From: Shewanella loihica PV-4
Lineage (GTDB): Bacteria; Pseudomonadota; Gammaproteobacteria; Enterobacterales; Shewanellaceae
Direction of reading: 5' to 3'
Assembly (NCBI RefSeq): GCF_000016065.1
Contig: NC_009092.1
Coordinates: 992,001 to 1,056,000 of the forward strand
DNA length: 64,000 nucleotides
Part shown: positions 31,682 to 41,032 of the stretch, piece after piece
Position numbering within the stretch: the first letter of the stretch is position 1
Layout of the letters: each line of letters opens with the position of its first letter
Notes under the pieces: model-generated
Seen by the model: the letters and a program-made list of their open reading frames with translations, nothing else
Databases searched by the model: none
Told to the model about the DNA's origin: nothing
Position numbers and translations under genes: made by a program

Positions 31682-32772
31682 CACAGGAAGCCAAGATGAT
31701 GAAGAGCGATCAAGCGGGTAGTGCGGCGGGTAAGCTAAGGGCCTTGGTGGTGGCGCCGGGAAGAGGATGCTACAACAAGGAGGAGCTCGGCTATCTCGCC
31801 AGATACCACGGCGATAAGTCCGACTTTATCGAGGCGATCGATGCCTATCGGCGTGACCTGGGCCAGCGGCCGATTGCCGACCTCGATGGCCAAGGGAAGT
31901 ACTCCTTCAAGCTACATACGCCGGGGGAGAATGCCTCGGCCCTCATCTATGCCTGCGCCATGGCCGACTTCATGGATATCGATCGCGAGCGCTTTGAGAT
32001 AGTGGTGGTGACCGGTAACTCCATGGGCTGGTATATCGCGTTGGCACTGGCCGGCGCCCTGGATGAGCGCGGCGCTTTCGAGGTGATCAACACCATGGGC
32101 AGCATGATGAGTGATGGCCTGATCGGCGGGCAGATGATCTATCCCGAGATGGATGAGAACTGGCGCCGGGACAACGCCAAGACAGCATTGCTGGATAAGG
32201 TCATCGATGAGGTGAACCAGGAGGCGGGCTGTGAGCTCTACACCTCTATTCATCTCGGGGGCTATCGCGTGCTGGCGGGTAACGAGGCGGGTCTTACCCA
32301 GGCCGAGGCCCGTCTGCCCAAGCTGGAGGAGCGCTACCCTATGCGCCTCTACAACCACGGCGCCTTTCACTCGCCGCTGCTGCAAGAGATCGCCCGCCGG
32401 GGTCAGCAGGCACTGCCCGTGTCGCTGTTTCATCAGCCTAAGCTGCCCATGGTGGATGGCCGGGGACAGATCTGGGGGCGCTTCTCCAGCGACATGGAAA
32501 GGCTGCACAACTACACCTTAGATCATCAGGTGGTGGCGCCCTATGACTTCAGTCAGGCGATGGCGGTTGGGGTGAAGGAGTTTGCCCCTGATTGTGTGAT
32601 AGTGCTCGGCCCGGGCAACACCTTAGGCGGCCCCGTGGCGCAGACGCTGATCGCCAACCAGTGGTTCGGCTGGCAGAGCAAGCAGGATTTCAGCGAGGCG
32701 CAGAAACAGGCGCCTAAGCTGATCGCCATGGGGAATCCGGCGCAGCGGCTGCTTGCTACGGGTAAGGCCTAG
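31678..32772 (+). CDS. FabD-like acyltransferase
   Basis: 364 residues resembling malonyl-CoA:ACP transacylases. The nucleophile elbow is GNSMGW (Ser115) and the catalytic His is in GAFHSPLL (His231). Aligned with E. coli FabD (Ser92, Arg117, His201), the Arg that binds the malonyl carboxylate falls 25 residues after the Ser. Here that position is Met140, so a non-malonyl acyl group is likelier. The start overlaps the E1 stop (ATGA); ATG at 31696 with AGGAAG upstream is an alternative. It may act on the acyl product of the E1 or of GcdH. Confidence 0.8.
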   Translation: MTQEAKMMKSDQAGSAAGKLRALVVAPGRGCYNKEELGYLARYHGDKSDFIEAIDAYRRDLGQRPIADLDGQGKYSFKLHTPGENASALIYACAMADFMDIDRERFEIVVVTGNSMGWYIALALAGALDERGAFEVINTMGSMMSDGLIGGQMIYPEMDENWRRDNAKTALLDKVIDEVNQEAGCELYTSIHLGGYRVLAGNEAGLTQAEARLPKLEERYPMRLYNHGAFHSPLLQEIARRGQQALPVSLFHQPKLPMVDGRGQIWGRFSSDMERLHNYTLDHQVVAPYDFSQAMAVGVKEFAPDCVIVLGPGNTLGGPVAQTLIANQWFGWQSKQDFSEAQKQAPKLIAMGNPAQRLLATGKA

Positions 32773-32836
32773 TGTTACGGATTAGTGTTGTGGATTAGTG
32801 CTAGGGGTAAGTGTTGCGGATTAGTGCTACGGGTTA
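32772..32836 (+). repeat. five-copy 13-bp tandem repeat after the acyltransferase gene
   Basis: Five consecutive 13-base units of the form GTG(T/C)T..GG.TTA start at the last base of the stop codon. The copies differ at several positions. Confidence 0.85.
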
Positions 32837-32954
32837 GGCCTCTAGCCGGAGGAGCGGCGGCCTTGTTCATACTGTCATTGCTTAGCTTATTGCAACTATG
32901 GCATATTGATACTGTGGCATATTGCCTTCTTTTATAAGGAAATATAGGACGTTT

Positions 32955-33476
32955 ATGGCAGAGCATCAGTTTGATTCCCCCCAAGCCCCAGAGATCAGCA
33001 TACGTCACAGCACAGATGGCGACATAGAGGGGATTTTTGCCCTCTATGGCCAGCGCAGCTGTTATGCCGGCACCCTGCAGCGTCCCTATCCGTCGCTGAC
33101 CTTCTGGCAGAAGCGGCTGAAGGATCTGCCGGAGAACTGTTACAGCCTGGTGGCCGTGCGCGAGGGCAAGATTGTGGGCCAGCTCGGCATGGAGGTCTAT
33201 AGCAATGCCAGGCGCAAGCACGTGGCCAACTTTGGCATGGCGGTATGCGAGTCGGCCCGCGGGCAGGGGATTGGCAGTGCCTTGCTGGGGGCCATGATAG
33301 ATCTGGCGACCAACTGGCTGGCGGTACGGCGCATCGAGCTCGAGGTCTATACCGACAACGAGGCTGCCGTCGCCCTCTATAAATCCCATGGATTCGAGAT
33401 AGAAGGTGAGGCCAAAGATTACGCCTTTCGGGATGGCCGCTATGTGAATGCTTTCCTGATGGCCAGATGCTGCTAA
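32955..33476 (+). CDS. GNAT-family N-acetyltransferase
   Basis: 173 residues with the acetyl-CoA binding loop RGQGIGSALL near residue 100, preceded by a GQLGMEVY strand and followed by ELEVYTDNEAAVALYKSHGFEIEG. This is typical of single-domain GNAT enzymes of the RimI/PhnO type. The substrate is unknown. ATG at 32955 with TAGGA five bases upstream is preferred over a TTG at 32922. It stands alone before a terminator. Confidence 0.87.
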   Translation: MAEHQFDSPQAPEISIRHSTDGDIEGIFALYGQRSCYAGTLQRPYPSLTFWQKRLKDLPENCYSLVAVREGKIVGQLGMEVYSNARRKHVANFGMAVCESARGQGIGSALLGAMIDLATNWLAVRRIELEVYTDNEAAVALYKSHGFEIEGEAKDYAFRDGRYVNAFLMARCC

Positions 33477-34006
33477 GCCCTTTAAAAAACTTGGCTAAGA
33501 GCTTTGGCTCGAGCTACACACTTAAGCCAGTCACACAAGCTAAGCGCAAAATTAGCTTTTAGTTGAGGCGCAAAACTGATCTAGATCAGCAGATGGTTAA
33601 CTAAGCCCCTCTGCTGATTTTTTTGTGGGCTGGATCACGACAAGTGGAGAAGCGTGAGGCTTATCTTGTCTGGCCCGCTTTTCATTAGCATCTGATGTTT
33701 ATCCTGGGACGGTACGAAACTCCCTTTGTGATGAACCCCTCGAAACCTCGCCTTTTGTGATTCCAATCTCACGCGGTCTGCATCTCATGTTTATCTTAAT
33801 GAATTTATTAGCAATTTTTCTTGCCTGTCAATGTCCCTTCTCGACAGCCTTTAGTTATCATGTTGTTTTATATCGATTTTAATTATGGCGTTTTGCCCAT
33901 TTGGCCTGGTATTGTGATGCCCTTAAGACTTCTCTAGAATCCGCCGCGATTTTGACCGCGCCAAAGGGGCGCATCATTCACTGCGAGCGATAACGAGGGG
34001 AATTAA
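33477..34006 (+). other. 530-bp gap upstream of satP
   Basis: No convincing ORF was seen. It holds a terminator at 33585-33624 and then about 380 bases of mixed then AT-rich sequence. This is expected to include the satP promoter: GAGGGGAATTAA directly precedes the satP ATG. No riboswitch or repeat was recognised. Confidence 0.4.
33585..33624 (+). terminator. terminator downstream of the GNAT gene
   Basis: The stem ATCAGCAG / CTGCTGAT has an 18-base loop and is followed by seven T. The left arm overlaps a short palindrome (CTGATCTAGATCAG). Confidence 0.8.
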
Positions 34007-34573
34007 ATGTCGACAAAATTGGCCAATCCAGCGCCTCTGGGTCTGATGGGATTTGGTATGACGACCGTGCTATTGAACATACACAACGCGGGCTTCTTTG
34101 CCATCGATGCCATGATCTTGGCGATGGGGATCTTCTACGGTGGTCTGGGCCAGGTGCTGGTGGGCATGATGTGTTTTAAACGGGGAGATACCTTCGGCAC
34201 TACGGCATTTACCTCCTATGGCCTGTTCTGGCTGACCTTAGTGGGGCTAATCATGCTGCCTAAGCTTGGCCTCGCCGCAGCCAGTCCGAGTCACTTCATG
34301 GGCTGGTACTTAAGCCTCTGGGGCCTGTTTACCGCCTTCATGTTTGTCGGCTCATTGCGTTACCCACGCGCCAAGCAGGTGGTGTTCGGTTCCTTGACGA
34401 TACTCTTTTTCCTGCTTGCGGCCCGTGACTTCACAGGTAGCGAGTTGATTGGGATGATCGCCGGGTTCGAAGGGATCTTCTGCGGCGCCAGCGCCATCTA
34501 CTTCGCCATGGCTCAGGTGCTTAATCAGGAGTATGGCCGGGTGATTCTGCCCATTGGTGAGGTTAAGGCTTAG
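34007..34573 (+). CDS. satP: GPR1/FUN34/YaaH-family acetate-succinate transporter
   Basis: 188 residues with six membrane segments. The family signature is present at the start: [14 protein letters not shown]. SatP (YaaH) carries acetate and succinate with protons, in keeping with Shewanella's acetate overflow. The stop overlaps the convergent response-regulator stop by four bases, so neither gene has room for a terminator of its own between them. Confidence 0.92.
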   Translation: MSTKLANPAPLGLMGFGMTTVLLNIHNAGFFAIDAMILAMGIFYGGLGQVLVGMMCFKRGDTFGTTAFTSYGLFWLTLVGLIMLPKLGLAAASPSHFMGWYLSLWGLFTAFMFVGSLRYPRAKQVVFGSLTILFFLLAARDFTGSELIGMIAGFEGIFCGASAIYFAMAQVLNQEYGRVILPIGEVKA

Positions 34574-35754
34574 CCATATTCGATGGCGGTCTTGACCGCC
34601 TGAAGGATCTCGGTGCGATTGGAGGGCTTAAGAATATAGCCCTTCAGTCCCACCTGGGCCCAACGCTTGATCAGCTCACGGTTGTTGTTGCTGGTCAGCG
34701 CCACCACGGGAATATCCTTGCCGTCATTATCTGCCTTGAGCTGTTTGGTGGTGTTGATGCCATCCAGATGAGGCATGTAGAGATCCATCAGGATCAGGGC
34801 GTAATCGTTACCCTTGATCATCTTGAGGGCCGTAAGACCGTCGCAGGCCTGCTCGGTATCATACTCATCTTGCTCCAGCACCTTGACGATCATCTCCCGG
34901 TAGATCTGATTATCCTCCACCACCAAGATCTTCTTCTTGGGGGGCTTGGCTTCCTGTTCATCCAGCAGCGAGCTGACCAGGGCCTGGGTCGGGATCTTGG
35001 CTTGCTGTTTGGCGATCACCTGCTGCTTAATGTCTTTGATCTCGCTATGGCGACTGGTGAGCTGCGCCAGAATGAGATCCAGCCCATCTTTGATCTCCAG
35101 CTCCAGCTGAGTCAGTAGGGGCTCGATATGCTGTTTGGCCAGCGACTTGACCAGCGCCTTGTCGTGACTCATGCCCTCACTGCCATGGGGGAGCTGCTCG
35201 GTCGACTGTTCGACTGACGCCTTGCAGGAGTCGACCGAATCCAGTAGCTGGCGCTTACACTGGCTACTGAGCTCGATGAGCGAGGCGAGGTTGGTATCGA
35301 TGCGCTCCAGCTGGTCGTCATCCAGACCTGCATAGTGATCATCCCCCTGGCTCTGTCTCAGTCCGTTGTGGACTATCATCTTCAGACGAAACTTCTCGTA
35401 CAGGGGCAGGTAGACGAAGTAGTTGTCGAACACCCCCTTGATGCAGCTGCGAAAGGCCAGGGCAGACTCCTTGTTCTTGCACAGCACTATGGCGTAATGC
35501 CTGTAGGCGATCTGCTGGTTTTTCAGGAGTTTGGTATAGAGCTCTATGCTGAGCTTCACCGAGCTCATGGCAAAAAGGATCACCGAGGGCTTATGCTCTT
35601 TTATCTGCTCGCCCACTAGCCGGGTCACAGGCACGGTGCGATATTCGTCGACCTGCTCGGCAATGATATTGGCGGCGCCCGAGATATCCTCCTCCTTCTC
35701 ATAGAGCATGATCACTTCGGGGTGGCGACAGGCAACGCTGGGTTTTCGAGTCAT
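34570..35754 (-). CDS. response regulator with receiver-like N-terminus and C-terminal receiver domain
   Basis: 394 residues. The C-terminal receiver (about 270-394) has VVEDN, the phospho-acceptor in [13 protein letters not shown] and a conserved Lys in YILKPS. The N-terminal 120 or so residues ([18 protein letters not shown], then SVILFAMS) look like a receiver fold without the acceptor Asp, and helices lie between. There is no DNA-binding or enzyme output domain. The start overlaps the HPt stop (ATGA). It is likely the last relay point after the hybrid kinase and HPt protein. Confidence 0.82.
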   Translation of the reverse strand: MTRKPSVACRHPEVIMLYEKEEDISGAANIIAEQVDEYRTVPVTRLVGEQIKEHKPSVILFAMSSVKLSIELYTKLLKNQQIAYRHYAIVLCKNKESALAFRSCIKGVFDNYFVYLPLYEKFRLKMIVHNGLRQSQGDDHYAGLDDDQLERIDTNLASLIELSSQCKRQLLDSVDSCKASVEQSTEQLPHGSEGMSHDKALVKSLAKQHIEPLLTQLELEIKDGLDLILAQLTSRHSEIKDIKQQVIAKQQAKIPTQALVSSLLDEQEAKPPKKKILVVEDNQIYREMIVKVLEQDEYDTEQACDGLTALKMIKGNDYALILMDLYMPHLDGINTTKQLKADNDGKDIPVVALTSNNNRELIKRWAQVGLKGYILKPSNRTEILQAVKTAIEYG

Positions 35755-36089
35755 GAGTTGATCACCTCTATCAGGGACTGCAGGGCATTTTTGAGCTGGA
35801 TGATGAGCTGCTTGCATTGGGGCATATCTTCCCCCAGGGCGGCATATTCCAGGTGTTGCAGCTTGTCGGCAACCTCTTCGGCGCCGATCGCCTTGGCAGA
35901 GGTCTTGAGAAAGTGCGCCTTCTGTTTAAGGCCGGCAAATTCACGGTTGTTGTAGTGGGTGGCCAACTCGCGCAGGCTGGTGCGGGCCTGGGCGACGAAG
36001 TCCTGCTTAAACTGGGCGATGAGCCCGGGATCATTGCCGATGAGATCACGCATGATCTTAGGGTTGAGGATCTGGGGACTATTCTTCAT
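35751..36089 (-). CDS. histidine phosphotransfer (HPt) protein
   Basis: 112 residues, all helical, with the phospho-accepting His in KQKAHFLKTSAKAIGA (about residue 58), matching the HPt pattern AHxLKxxAxxxGA. It overlaps the hybrid-kinase gene by 11 bases and the response regulator by four, so the three are translationally coupled. Confidence 0.88.
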   Translation of the reverse strand: MKNSPQILNPKIMRDLIGNDPGLIAQFKQDFVAQARTSLRELATHYNNREFAGLKQKAHFLKTSAKAIGAEEVADKLQHLEYAALGEDMPQCKQLIIQLKNALQSLIEVINS

Positions 36090-38838
36090 GGCGATACCAT
36101 TTCTGGATGACCTTCTTTAGGTCTCTAAGCTGCACAGGTTTACTGACAAAGTCGTTCATGCCCGAGCGGTAGCAGTCGTCGAGTTCGGTGGCCATGGCGG
36201 CCCCTGTGATGGCCACTATGGGCACAGATTTACGTTGGGTACTGTTCTCTATCTGGCGGATCTGCTTAGACATGTCATAGCCGTCCAGGTTGGGCATGTG
36301 GCAGTCAGTAAGGATCAGCTTATAGTCTGCCGACTGCCAGAGGTGCACCCCGGCCAGACCATCTTCGGCGAGGTTGCAGCGATAGCCGAGCATGTCCAGT
36401 TGTTTAAGAATTAGCTTCTGGTTTAACGGGTTATCTTCAACCACCAGTATGTCGGCGTCTCCCTTAAGCCCTGGCATTGGCTCCTGCGTCAGCGGATCGC
36501 AGAGATCCAGCTCCATCTCGTCGAGGTCGATGGCAAGGCCTGTGTTTAGGCGTTTGTGCACCGCCTTGAGCAGCAAGGCCTTGGATAACAGATAGCTGTC
36601 CAGGCTGTCTATCTGGGGAATCGTCTGTGTCAGCGCCTTGCGTTGATGTTGGGGCAGGGCGACAAGCCAGTTGCTGTGGCCCTTTGGACTCGCCGCCTGG
36701 TTGGCGAGAAAGCGCAGCTCGTCAGCCTCGCCGGTGGCGAGAATGATCACCAGAGGCAGAGCCAGGGTATCGATGCCCAGTTGCTCGGCCTGGTAGCATT
36801 TGACCCTGCCCCCCTTGTCGGTCAAACACTGTTTTATCCAATCAAGCGTGGTCTGGGGCTGGCCCAGGTTCACCATCCCTATGGTGTGTTCGCTAAGTTC
36901 TTGAGTTTGTTCGTGGTGATGGGCGCGCCAGAAGGGAAGCTCTACACAGAACTGGGCCCCCTGGCCAAGTTCGCTTTTAAGGCTAATGCTGCCGCCCATC
37001 AGGTTGGTGAGCTTGCCACAGATAGCCAGGCCCAGGCCCGTGCCGCCATAGTTGCGCGTGGTCGAGCGCTGGGCCTGCACGAAGGGGGTAAACAGACGTT
37101 TCTGGGTCGCCTTGTCTATGCCTATGCCATTGTCTGTCACGGTAAAGCGTACCCGGGTCACTATGTCATTCTGCTCACCTACCGTGATGTTTAGCGACAC
37201 GCAGCCGGTCTGCTCCTGTGTGCTGTGGGTGAATTTCATCGCGTTGCTGAGCAGATTGCTGAGGATCTGCCGCACCTTGACGATATCCCCTTCGACCCAG
37301 TCGGGCAGCTCCAGGGCTTCCTGCACGGCAAAGCGTAACCCCTGACGACTGGCCACCGGTGAGAAGCTCTTGATCAGATCGGCGATCACCCCGGCGAGGT
37401 GGAAGTCTTGCTGCTCCAGCTGCATCTTGCCCGACTCTATTTTGTTGATGTCGAGGATGTCGTTGAGGATATAGATGAGATTATTGGCCGAGGTCGACGC
37501 CGTCTCGATAAGATCTCTTTCCTCGCCCGACTTGTCGGCCAGGGAGAGCAGCTCCAGTGCGCCGATCACCGCGTTCATTGGGGTGCGCAGTTCGTGGCTG
37601 ATCATAGAGAGAAATTCGCTCTTGGCCTGACTGGCGATTTCGGCCCGCTCCTTGGCGAGCTGCAATTCTGTGGTGCGCTGCTTTACCCGGCTCTCGAGTG
37701 AGCGGTAGCTTTCCTGCAGCGCCAGGCGCGCTTGGTAGATGGGAGTCTGATCGATGCAGATGCCATCGATGCGGCTGTTTTGCTGGTTCTGCCCCTGGCT
37801 CACCTTGCCCTTGGCCAGTATGTAGATGATCTCTTGGTTTGGCAGAATGGCGCGATACTCCTGATGAAACGGATTGCCATTGGCCAGCGAGTCTTCCACC
37901 GCGGCCATCACGGCGGGGAAGTCTTCCGGGTGGATCCGCTCGGCCCACTTCTCCAACACGCCAATGTCTTCTATGTTGAGGCAAAACATCTCGTTGGCCC
38001 TCTGATCCCACTGCCAGATCCACTGCCCCTGTTCATCTATCTGTGCCCGCCAGTTGCCTATGTTACCGGCCTCGAGCGCCAGCTTCTTCGACTCGTTGGC
38101 CTCGTTGAGGGCGTCGAGCATCGCCTTAGACTCTGTCTGATCTTTGATAAGGCCGAGCAGCTTGAAGTGGCCATTTTCCAGATAGATATGCTCGGCGAAA
38201 AGCTCGTACACCCTGGCGACATCGTTCGAGTCGATGCGAAAACGAAACGCTAGCTTATGTTTCCCCGAGGGCGAGGGGGCGAGAAAGGGGTCGAACTTAT
38301 AACGATCTTTCACCGTGACCATCTGCTGTAGACTCTGCCAGCTCAGGGGGCTGTGATGGTTAAGTTGCAGCAACTCCTTCACCCGGTTGGAGAAACGTGT
38401 CTCGCCGGTGGTGGAGTCATAATGCCAGATGCCGATATCGGCGGAGCAGAGAAAGGCCTCGAAACGCTTGAGGTATGCCTGATTGATGTTGGGATCGTCG
38501 CGCTGGGGGACAAACAGCAGCAGGTAGCGATTATTGCTTAGCGCCTGGGGAAACAGCTGATACCAAGGCGTCCTGGATTGGCGATGAAGACGCACATCGA
38601 GCGATTGCCTATCTGCTAAGGTAAGTGCCAAGGCGTGAGTGATGGCCTCAAGCAGTGAGTCGCTTGAGTCGGTCTGATTTAGCGTGAGTAGCTGCTCGAG
38701 TGGGCGCTTGACGACGGCTTCATGGTTGAGCTCAAACAGCGCATACAAGGCGTCGTTGGCCTCAATGATCACTCCTTGCTTGTCGCAGATAAGCTGTGCA
38801 AACGGCGAGTCGTCTATGCTATTCCCTGCTGGCGCCAT
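36079..38838 (-). CDS. hybrid sensor histidine kinase with PAS domains and a receiver
   Basis: About 919 residues with no clear membrane segment. It has an N-terminal PAS-like region (FAQLICDKQGVIIEANDALYA) and further PAS/PAC segments to about residue 380. HisKA follows with His in FLSMISHELRTPMNAV, then HATPase_c (DNGIGI, GGTGLGLAI), a divergent middle region and a C-terminal receiver (VVEDNPLNQK, then LTDCHMPNLDG). It lacks its own HPt domain, which is encoded next. ATG at 38838 is preferred; GTG at 38847 is possible but has AAGGA only one base away. The signal is unknown. Confidence 0.88.
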   Translation of the reverse strand: MAPAGNSIDDSPFAQLICDKQGVIIEANDALYALFELNHEAVVKRPLEQLLTLNQTDSSDSLLEAITHALALTLADRQSLDVRLHRQSRTPWYQLFPQALSNNRYLLLFVPQRDDPNINQAYLKRFEAFLCSADIGIWHYDSTTGETRFSNRVKELLQLNHHSPLSWQSLQQMVTVKDRYKFDPFLAPSPSGKHKLAFRFRIDSNDVARVYELFAEHIYLENGHFKLLGLIKDQTESKAMLDALNEANESKKLALEAGNIGNWRAQIDEQGQWIWQWDQRANEMFCLNIEDIGVLEKWAERIHPEDFPAVMAAVEDSLANGNPFHQEYRAILPNQEIIYILAKGKVSQGQNQQNSRIDGICIDQTPIYQARLALQESYRSLESRVKQRTTELQLAKERAEIASQAKSEFLSMISHELRTPMNAVIGALELLSLADKSGEERDLIETASTSANNLIYILNDILDINKIESGKMQLEQQDFHLAGVIADLIKSFSPVASRQGLRFAVQEALELPDWVEGDIVKVRQILSNLLSNAMKFTHSTQEQTGCVSLNITVGEQNDIVTRVRFTVTDNGIGIDKATQKRLFTPFVQAQRSTTRNYGGTGLGLAICGKLTNLMGGSISLKSELGQGAQFCVELPFWRAHHHEQTQELSEHTIGMVNLGQPQTTLDWIKQCLTDKGGRVKCYQAEQLGIDTLALPLVIILATGEADELRFLANQAASPKGHSNWLVALPQHQRKALTQTIPQIDSLDSYLLSKALLLKAVHKRLNTGLAIDLDEMELDLCDPLTQEPMPGLKGDADILVVEDNPLNQKLILKQLDMLGYRCNLAEDGLAGVHLWQSADYKLILTDCHMPNLDGYDMSKQIRQIENSTQRKSVPIVAITGAAMATELDDCYRSGMNDFVSKPVQLRDLKKVIQKWYRHEE

Positions 38839-38940
38839 GGCATCCACATCCTTGTTATCCCTTGAGAATAAGTCTAGACCTATGGAGGCAATTTAGGGGA
38901 GGCGATTTGTGAATCTTTTTTGCGGAAGAGGGGGTAAAGC

Positions 38941-38972
38941 GTGTCCCTCAAGCAATAGGGCGCGAGGGACAC
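38941..38972 (-). terminator. possible terminator after the OmpA-like gene
   Basis: The 9-bp inverted repeat GTGTCCCTC / GAGGGACAC lies about 28 bases past the minus-strand stop at 39000. There is no clear T run, so the call is tentative. Confidence 0.45.
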
Positions 38973-38999
38973 GATAGGATTAGGTGGTTAACCTGGTGC

Positions 39000-39674
39000 T
39001 TAGCCTTGTGACATTGGGCTTAGCACGATCTCGACACGGCGGTTTTGCGCGCGGCCTTGCTGGGTCGAGTTGTCGGCGATTGGACGAGACTCACCCATGC
39101 CCACAGAGCTGATGCGCTGGCTCTTGATTTCACGAGACATCAGGTAGTTGGCAACTTCTGCCGCACGTACCTGAGACAGACGCAGGTTGTATGACTCGCT
39201 GCCAGAGCTATCGGTGAAGCCCATGACATTCAGCATGGTTTCATCATACTCCTTGGCGACCAAGGCGACACTGTCCAGCACGTTCTTGGCACGGCTGCTC
39301 AGCACAGATTGATCGACACCGAAGGTCACTTCGTTTGGCATGTTAAGGATGATGTTGTCGCCGTTACGGGTCACGCTGACGCCAGTCGATTGTAGCTGCT
39401 TACGTAGCTCGGCTTCCTGCACGTCCATGTAATAGCCGATACCACCACCAACGGCTGCGCCTGAGGCGGCACCGATCAGTGCACCCTTACCCCGGTCGCT
39501 CTTGCTTGACGAGGCCACACCGATAGCAGCACCGGCGATGGCACCTATGATGGCGCCGTTAGTCGCCTTGGCGTTCTGGCTTTCGTTGGTATACGGATTA
39601 GTTGTCTGACAAGCCGAAATAAATAGTGTCGAACCGGCCAAGATTGCCGCGACGAGTTTCTGGTTACTGATCAT
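39000..39674 (-). CDS. OmpA-family lipoprotein with glycine-zipper (YiaD-like)
   Basis: 224 residues. The lipoprotein signal ends ISAC (Cys22). A glycine-zipper membrane region spans about residues 40-85 (GAIIGAIAGAAIGVA, GAASGAAVGGGIGYY). A C-terminal OmpA domain (about 110-220) has the peptidoglycan-binding signature GFTDSSGSESYNLRLSQVRA and the late SRPIADNSTQQGRAQNRRVE. It should anchor the outer membrane to murein. YiaD is the nearest E. coli analogue. Confidence 0.9.
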   Translation of the reverse strand: MISNQKLVAAILAGSTLFISACQTTNPYTNESQNAKATNGAIIGAIAGAAIGVASSSKSDRGKGALIGAASGAAVGGGIGYYMDVQEAELRKQLQSTGVSVTRNGDNIILNMPNEVTFGVDQSVLSSRAKNVLDSVALVAKEYDETMLNVMGFTDSSGSESYNLRLSQVRAAEVANYLMSREIKSQRISSVGMGESRPIADNSTQQGRAQNRRVEIVLSPMSQG

Positions 39675-39822
39675 CGTTACTCCATTATCAGGTTTGCCTT
39701 AGGGCGGAGATCGTCCTTAGGGCTTGTTGTTATGTGCGCTATTGTCGCATTTTGTTTGCATAATAACAAAGCGAGGCACTTTTGCCTGAATCTATACAAA
39801 GTTTAATAAAACTGCGGCAAAT

Positions 39823-40329
39823 TTAGCCCTGTTTGGCGCCCTTGCCGCGCATAAACTGGCAGCAGGCTTCATCGAGAAAACGTTTGGAAAGGTAGTGTTT
39901 TTGGCCGCCTGTCAGCAGCAGAAAGCCTGCGCTGGTCTCCTGTATGTCGTCGATACTGTCCCAGCTTAGCTGCTGTTTAACATAGAGGGATTCGATGCTG
40001 ATCCCTTGTTCGTTCAGGGTGAGGCTGGCCTCGTTGCCGGCGGCCTTGCTCATCATCTGGCGGGTCAGGTACCAGGGGCGCTTAAACTTGATACTTAAGC
40101 CCTCCAATACGCCGAGGGCGATGATAAACCAAGAGGCGTAGGCGTTAACCCCGGTCAACAGCAGGGCCAGGCCGATCAGCAGAAAGCCGAGCGCCTTAGT
40201 GTATTCGGCGCGGGGAGCGGGCTGAGTCACTGAGGCATCGAAGCATTCAGCATAATAGGCTCTGTCCAGGGTAAAGTGGGTGCTGTAGCTAAACGAAGCG
40301 TTTAATTGAGAGTGAGATGAAGCTGTCAT
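39823..40329 (-). CDS. YcxB-like membrane protein
   Basis: 168 residues. Two adjacent membrane segments lie around 50-85 (FLLIGLALLLTGVNAYASWFIIALGVLEG), followed by a soluble tail with LSWDSIDDIQETSAGFLLL, which looks like the YcxB C-terminal domain. The function is unknown. The start at 40329 is chosen because the extra residues from a frame reaching 40386 look non-coding; the ribosome site is weak either way. Confidence 0.65.
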   Translation of the reverse strand: MTASSHSQLNASFSYSTHFTLDRAYYAECFDASVTQPAPRAEYTKALGFLLIGLALLLTGVNAYASWFIIALGVLEGLSIKFKRPWYLTRQMMSKAAGNEASLTLNEQGISIESLYVKQQLSWDSIDDIQETSAGFLLLTGGQKHYLSKRFLDEACCQFMRGKGAKQG

Positions 40330-40481
40330 ACAAGTAGAGATAGCAGAATTTGGGACACAGTGTAATCTCTTGTGAGTGAAGTGCAATCTCGCCGTGAGCT
40401 TGCCTTAGATCTTTAGCCAAAATTAGACTAAGTTTAGCTTTCTGAACGTCGGCAATCGGCCTTGAAAATGGGAGCCTCAAG

Positions 40482-40799
40482 ATGTCATTTGTGCCTAAGG
40501 GATATGTGAAGTGCAAGAAGACACCTGTGTTTAGCGAGCAGGATATGCCCGCCATCTACCGTGAGCGGCATTTTACCCGGCCCGGCGTGTATGAGCAGAT
40601 CCATGTTATCCAAGGCGAGCTGATGTTTTTCGGCTACCTAGACAAGTTGGGCGAGGTCAATCGCGAGGTGCGACTAGGGGCCAATGAGACGGCGATTTCT
40701 CATCCCGGCTACTGGCACAGCATCAAGCCGCTTACCCCTGATACCCGTTTCGAAATTCATTTCTTCATCAAACCCGAGGGGCCGGTAGAGCAGGCCTAG
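40482..40799 (+). CDS. DUF1971 cupin-like protein
   Basis: 105 residues with GGGAG nine bases before the ATG. It reads as DUF1971 (a cupin-like fold also seen at the N-terminus of some TehB proteins): PKGYVKCKKTPVF, HVIQGELMFFGYLD and HPGYWHSIKPLTPDTRFEIHF. His residues in the last block may bind metal. Some members are linked to tellurite resistance; here no methyltransferase domain follows. Confidence 0.8.
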   Translation: MSFVPKGYVKCKKTPVFSEQDMPAIYRERHFTRPGVYEQIHVIQGELMFFGYLDKLGEVNREVRLGANETAISHPGYWHSIKPLTPDTRFEIHFFIKPEGPVEQA

Positions 40800-40844
40800 C
40801 CGAATCATTTTTTGTCTTCACTTATCCAATAACCATAGTAACGC

Positions 40845-40920
40845 GCTAGCTAAAGTGACGTGCTAGCTAGAGTGGAGAGCAGGCTAAAGTGGAGAGCTGG
40901 CTAAAGTGGTGATCTGGTTA
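40845..40920 (+). repeat. degenerate 17-bp tandem repeat
   Basis: About four units of 17-19 bases with the core GGCTAAAGTGGAGAG lie in the gap between the DUF1971 gene and the small membrane-protein pair. Confidence 0.75.
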
Positions 40921-41032
40921 AGCATTGGCCTGACACCAATAAGAGGTGAATATAAGAAGTGAATAAAAGTTAACCTGACTTTCTATTGGCCAGGCTTTAG
41001 AGTCCAATAAAGCCTTTAGCTAAGGAAAGCTG

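Noticed and set aside
33576..33592. CTGATCTAGATCAG as a CRP site upstream of satP
   Set aside because: The half-sites match CRP (TGTGA/TCACA) at only three of five bases, the palindrome overlaps a terminator stem, and it is over 400 bases from satP.
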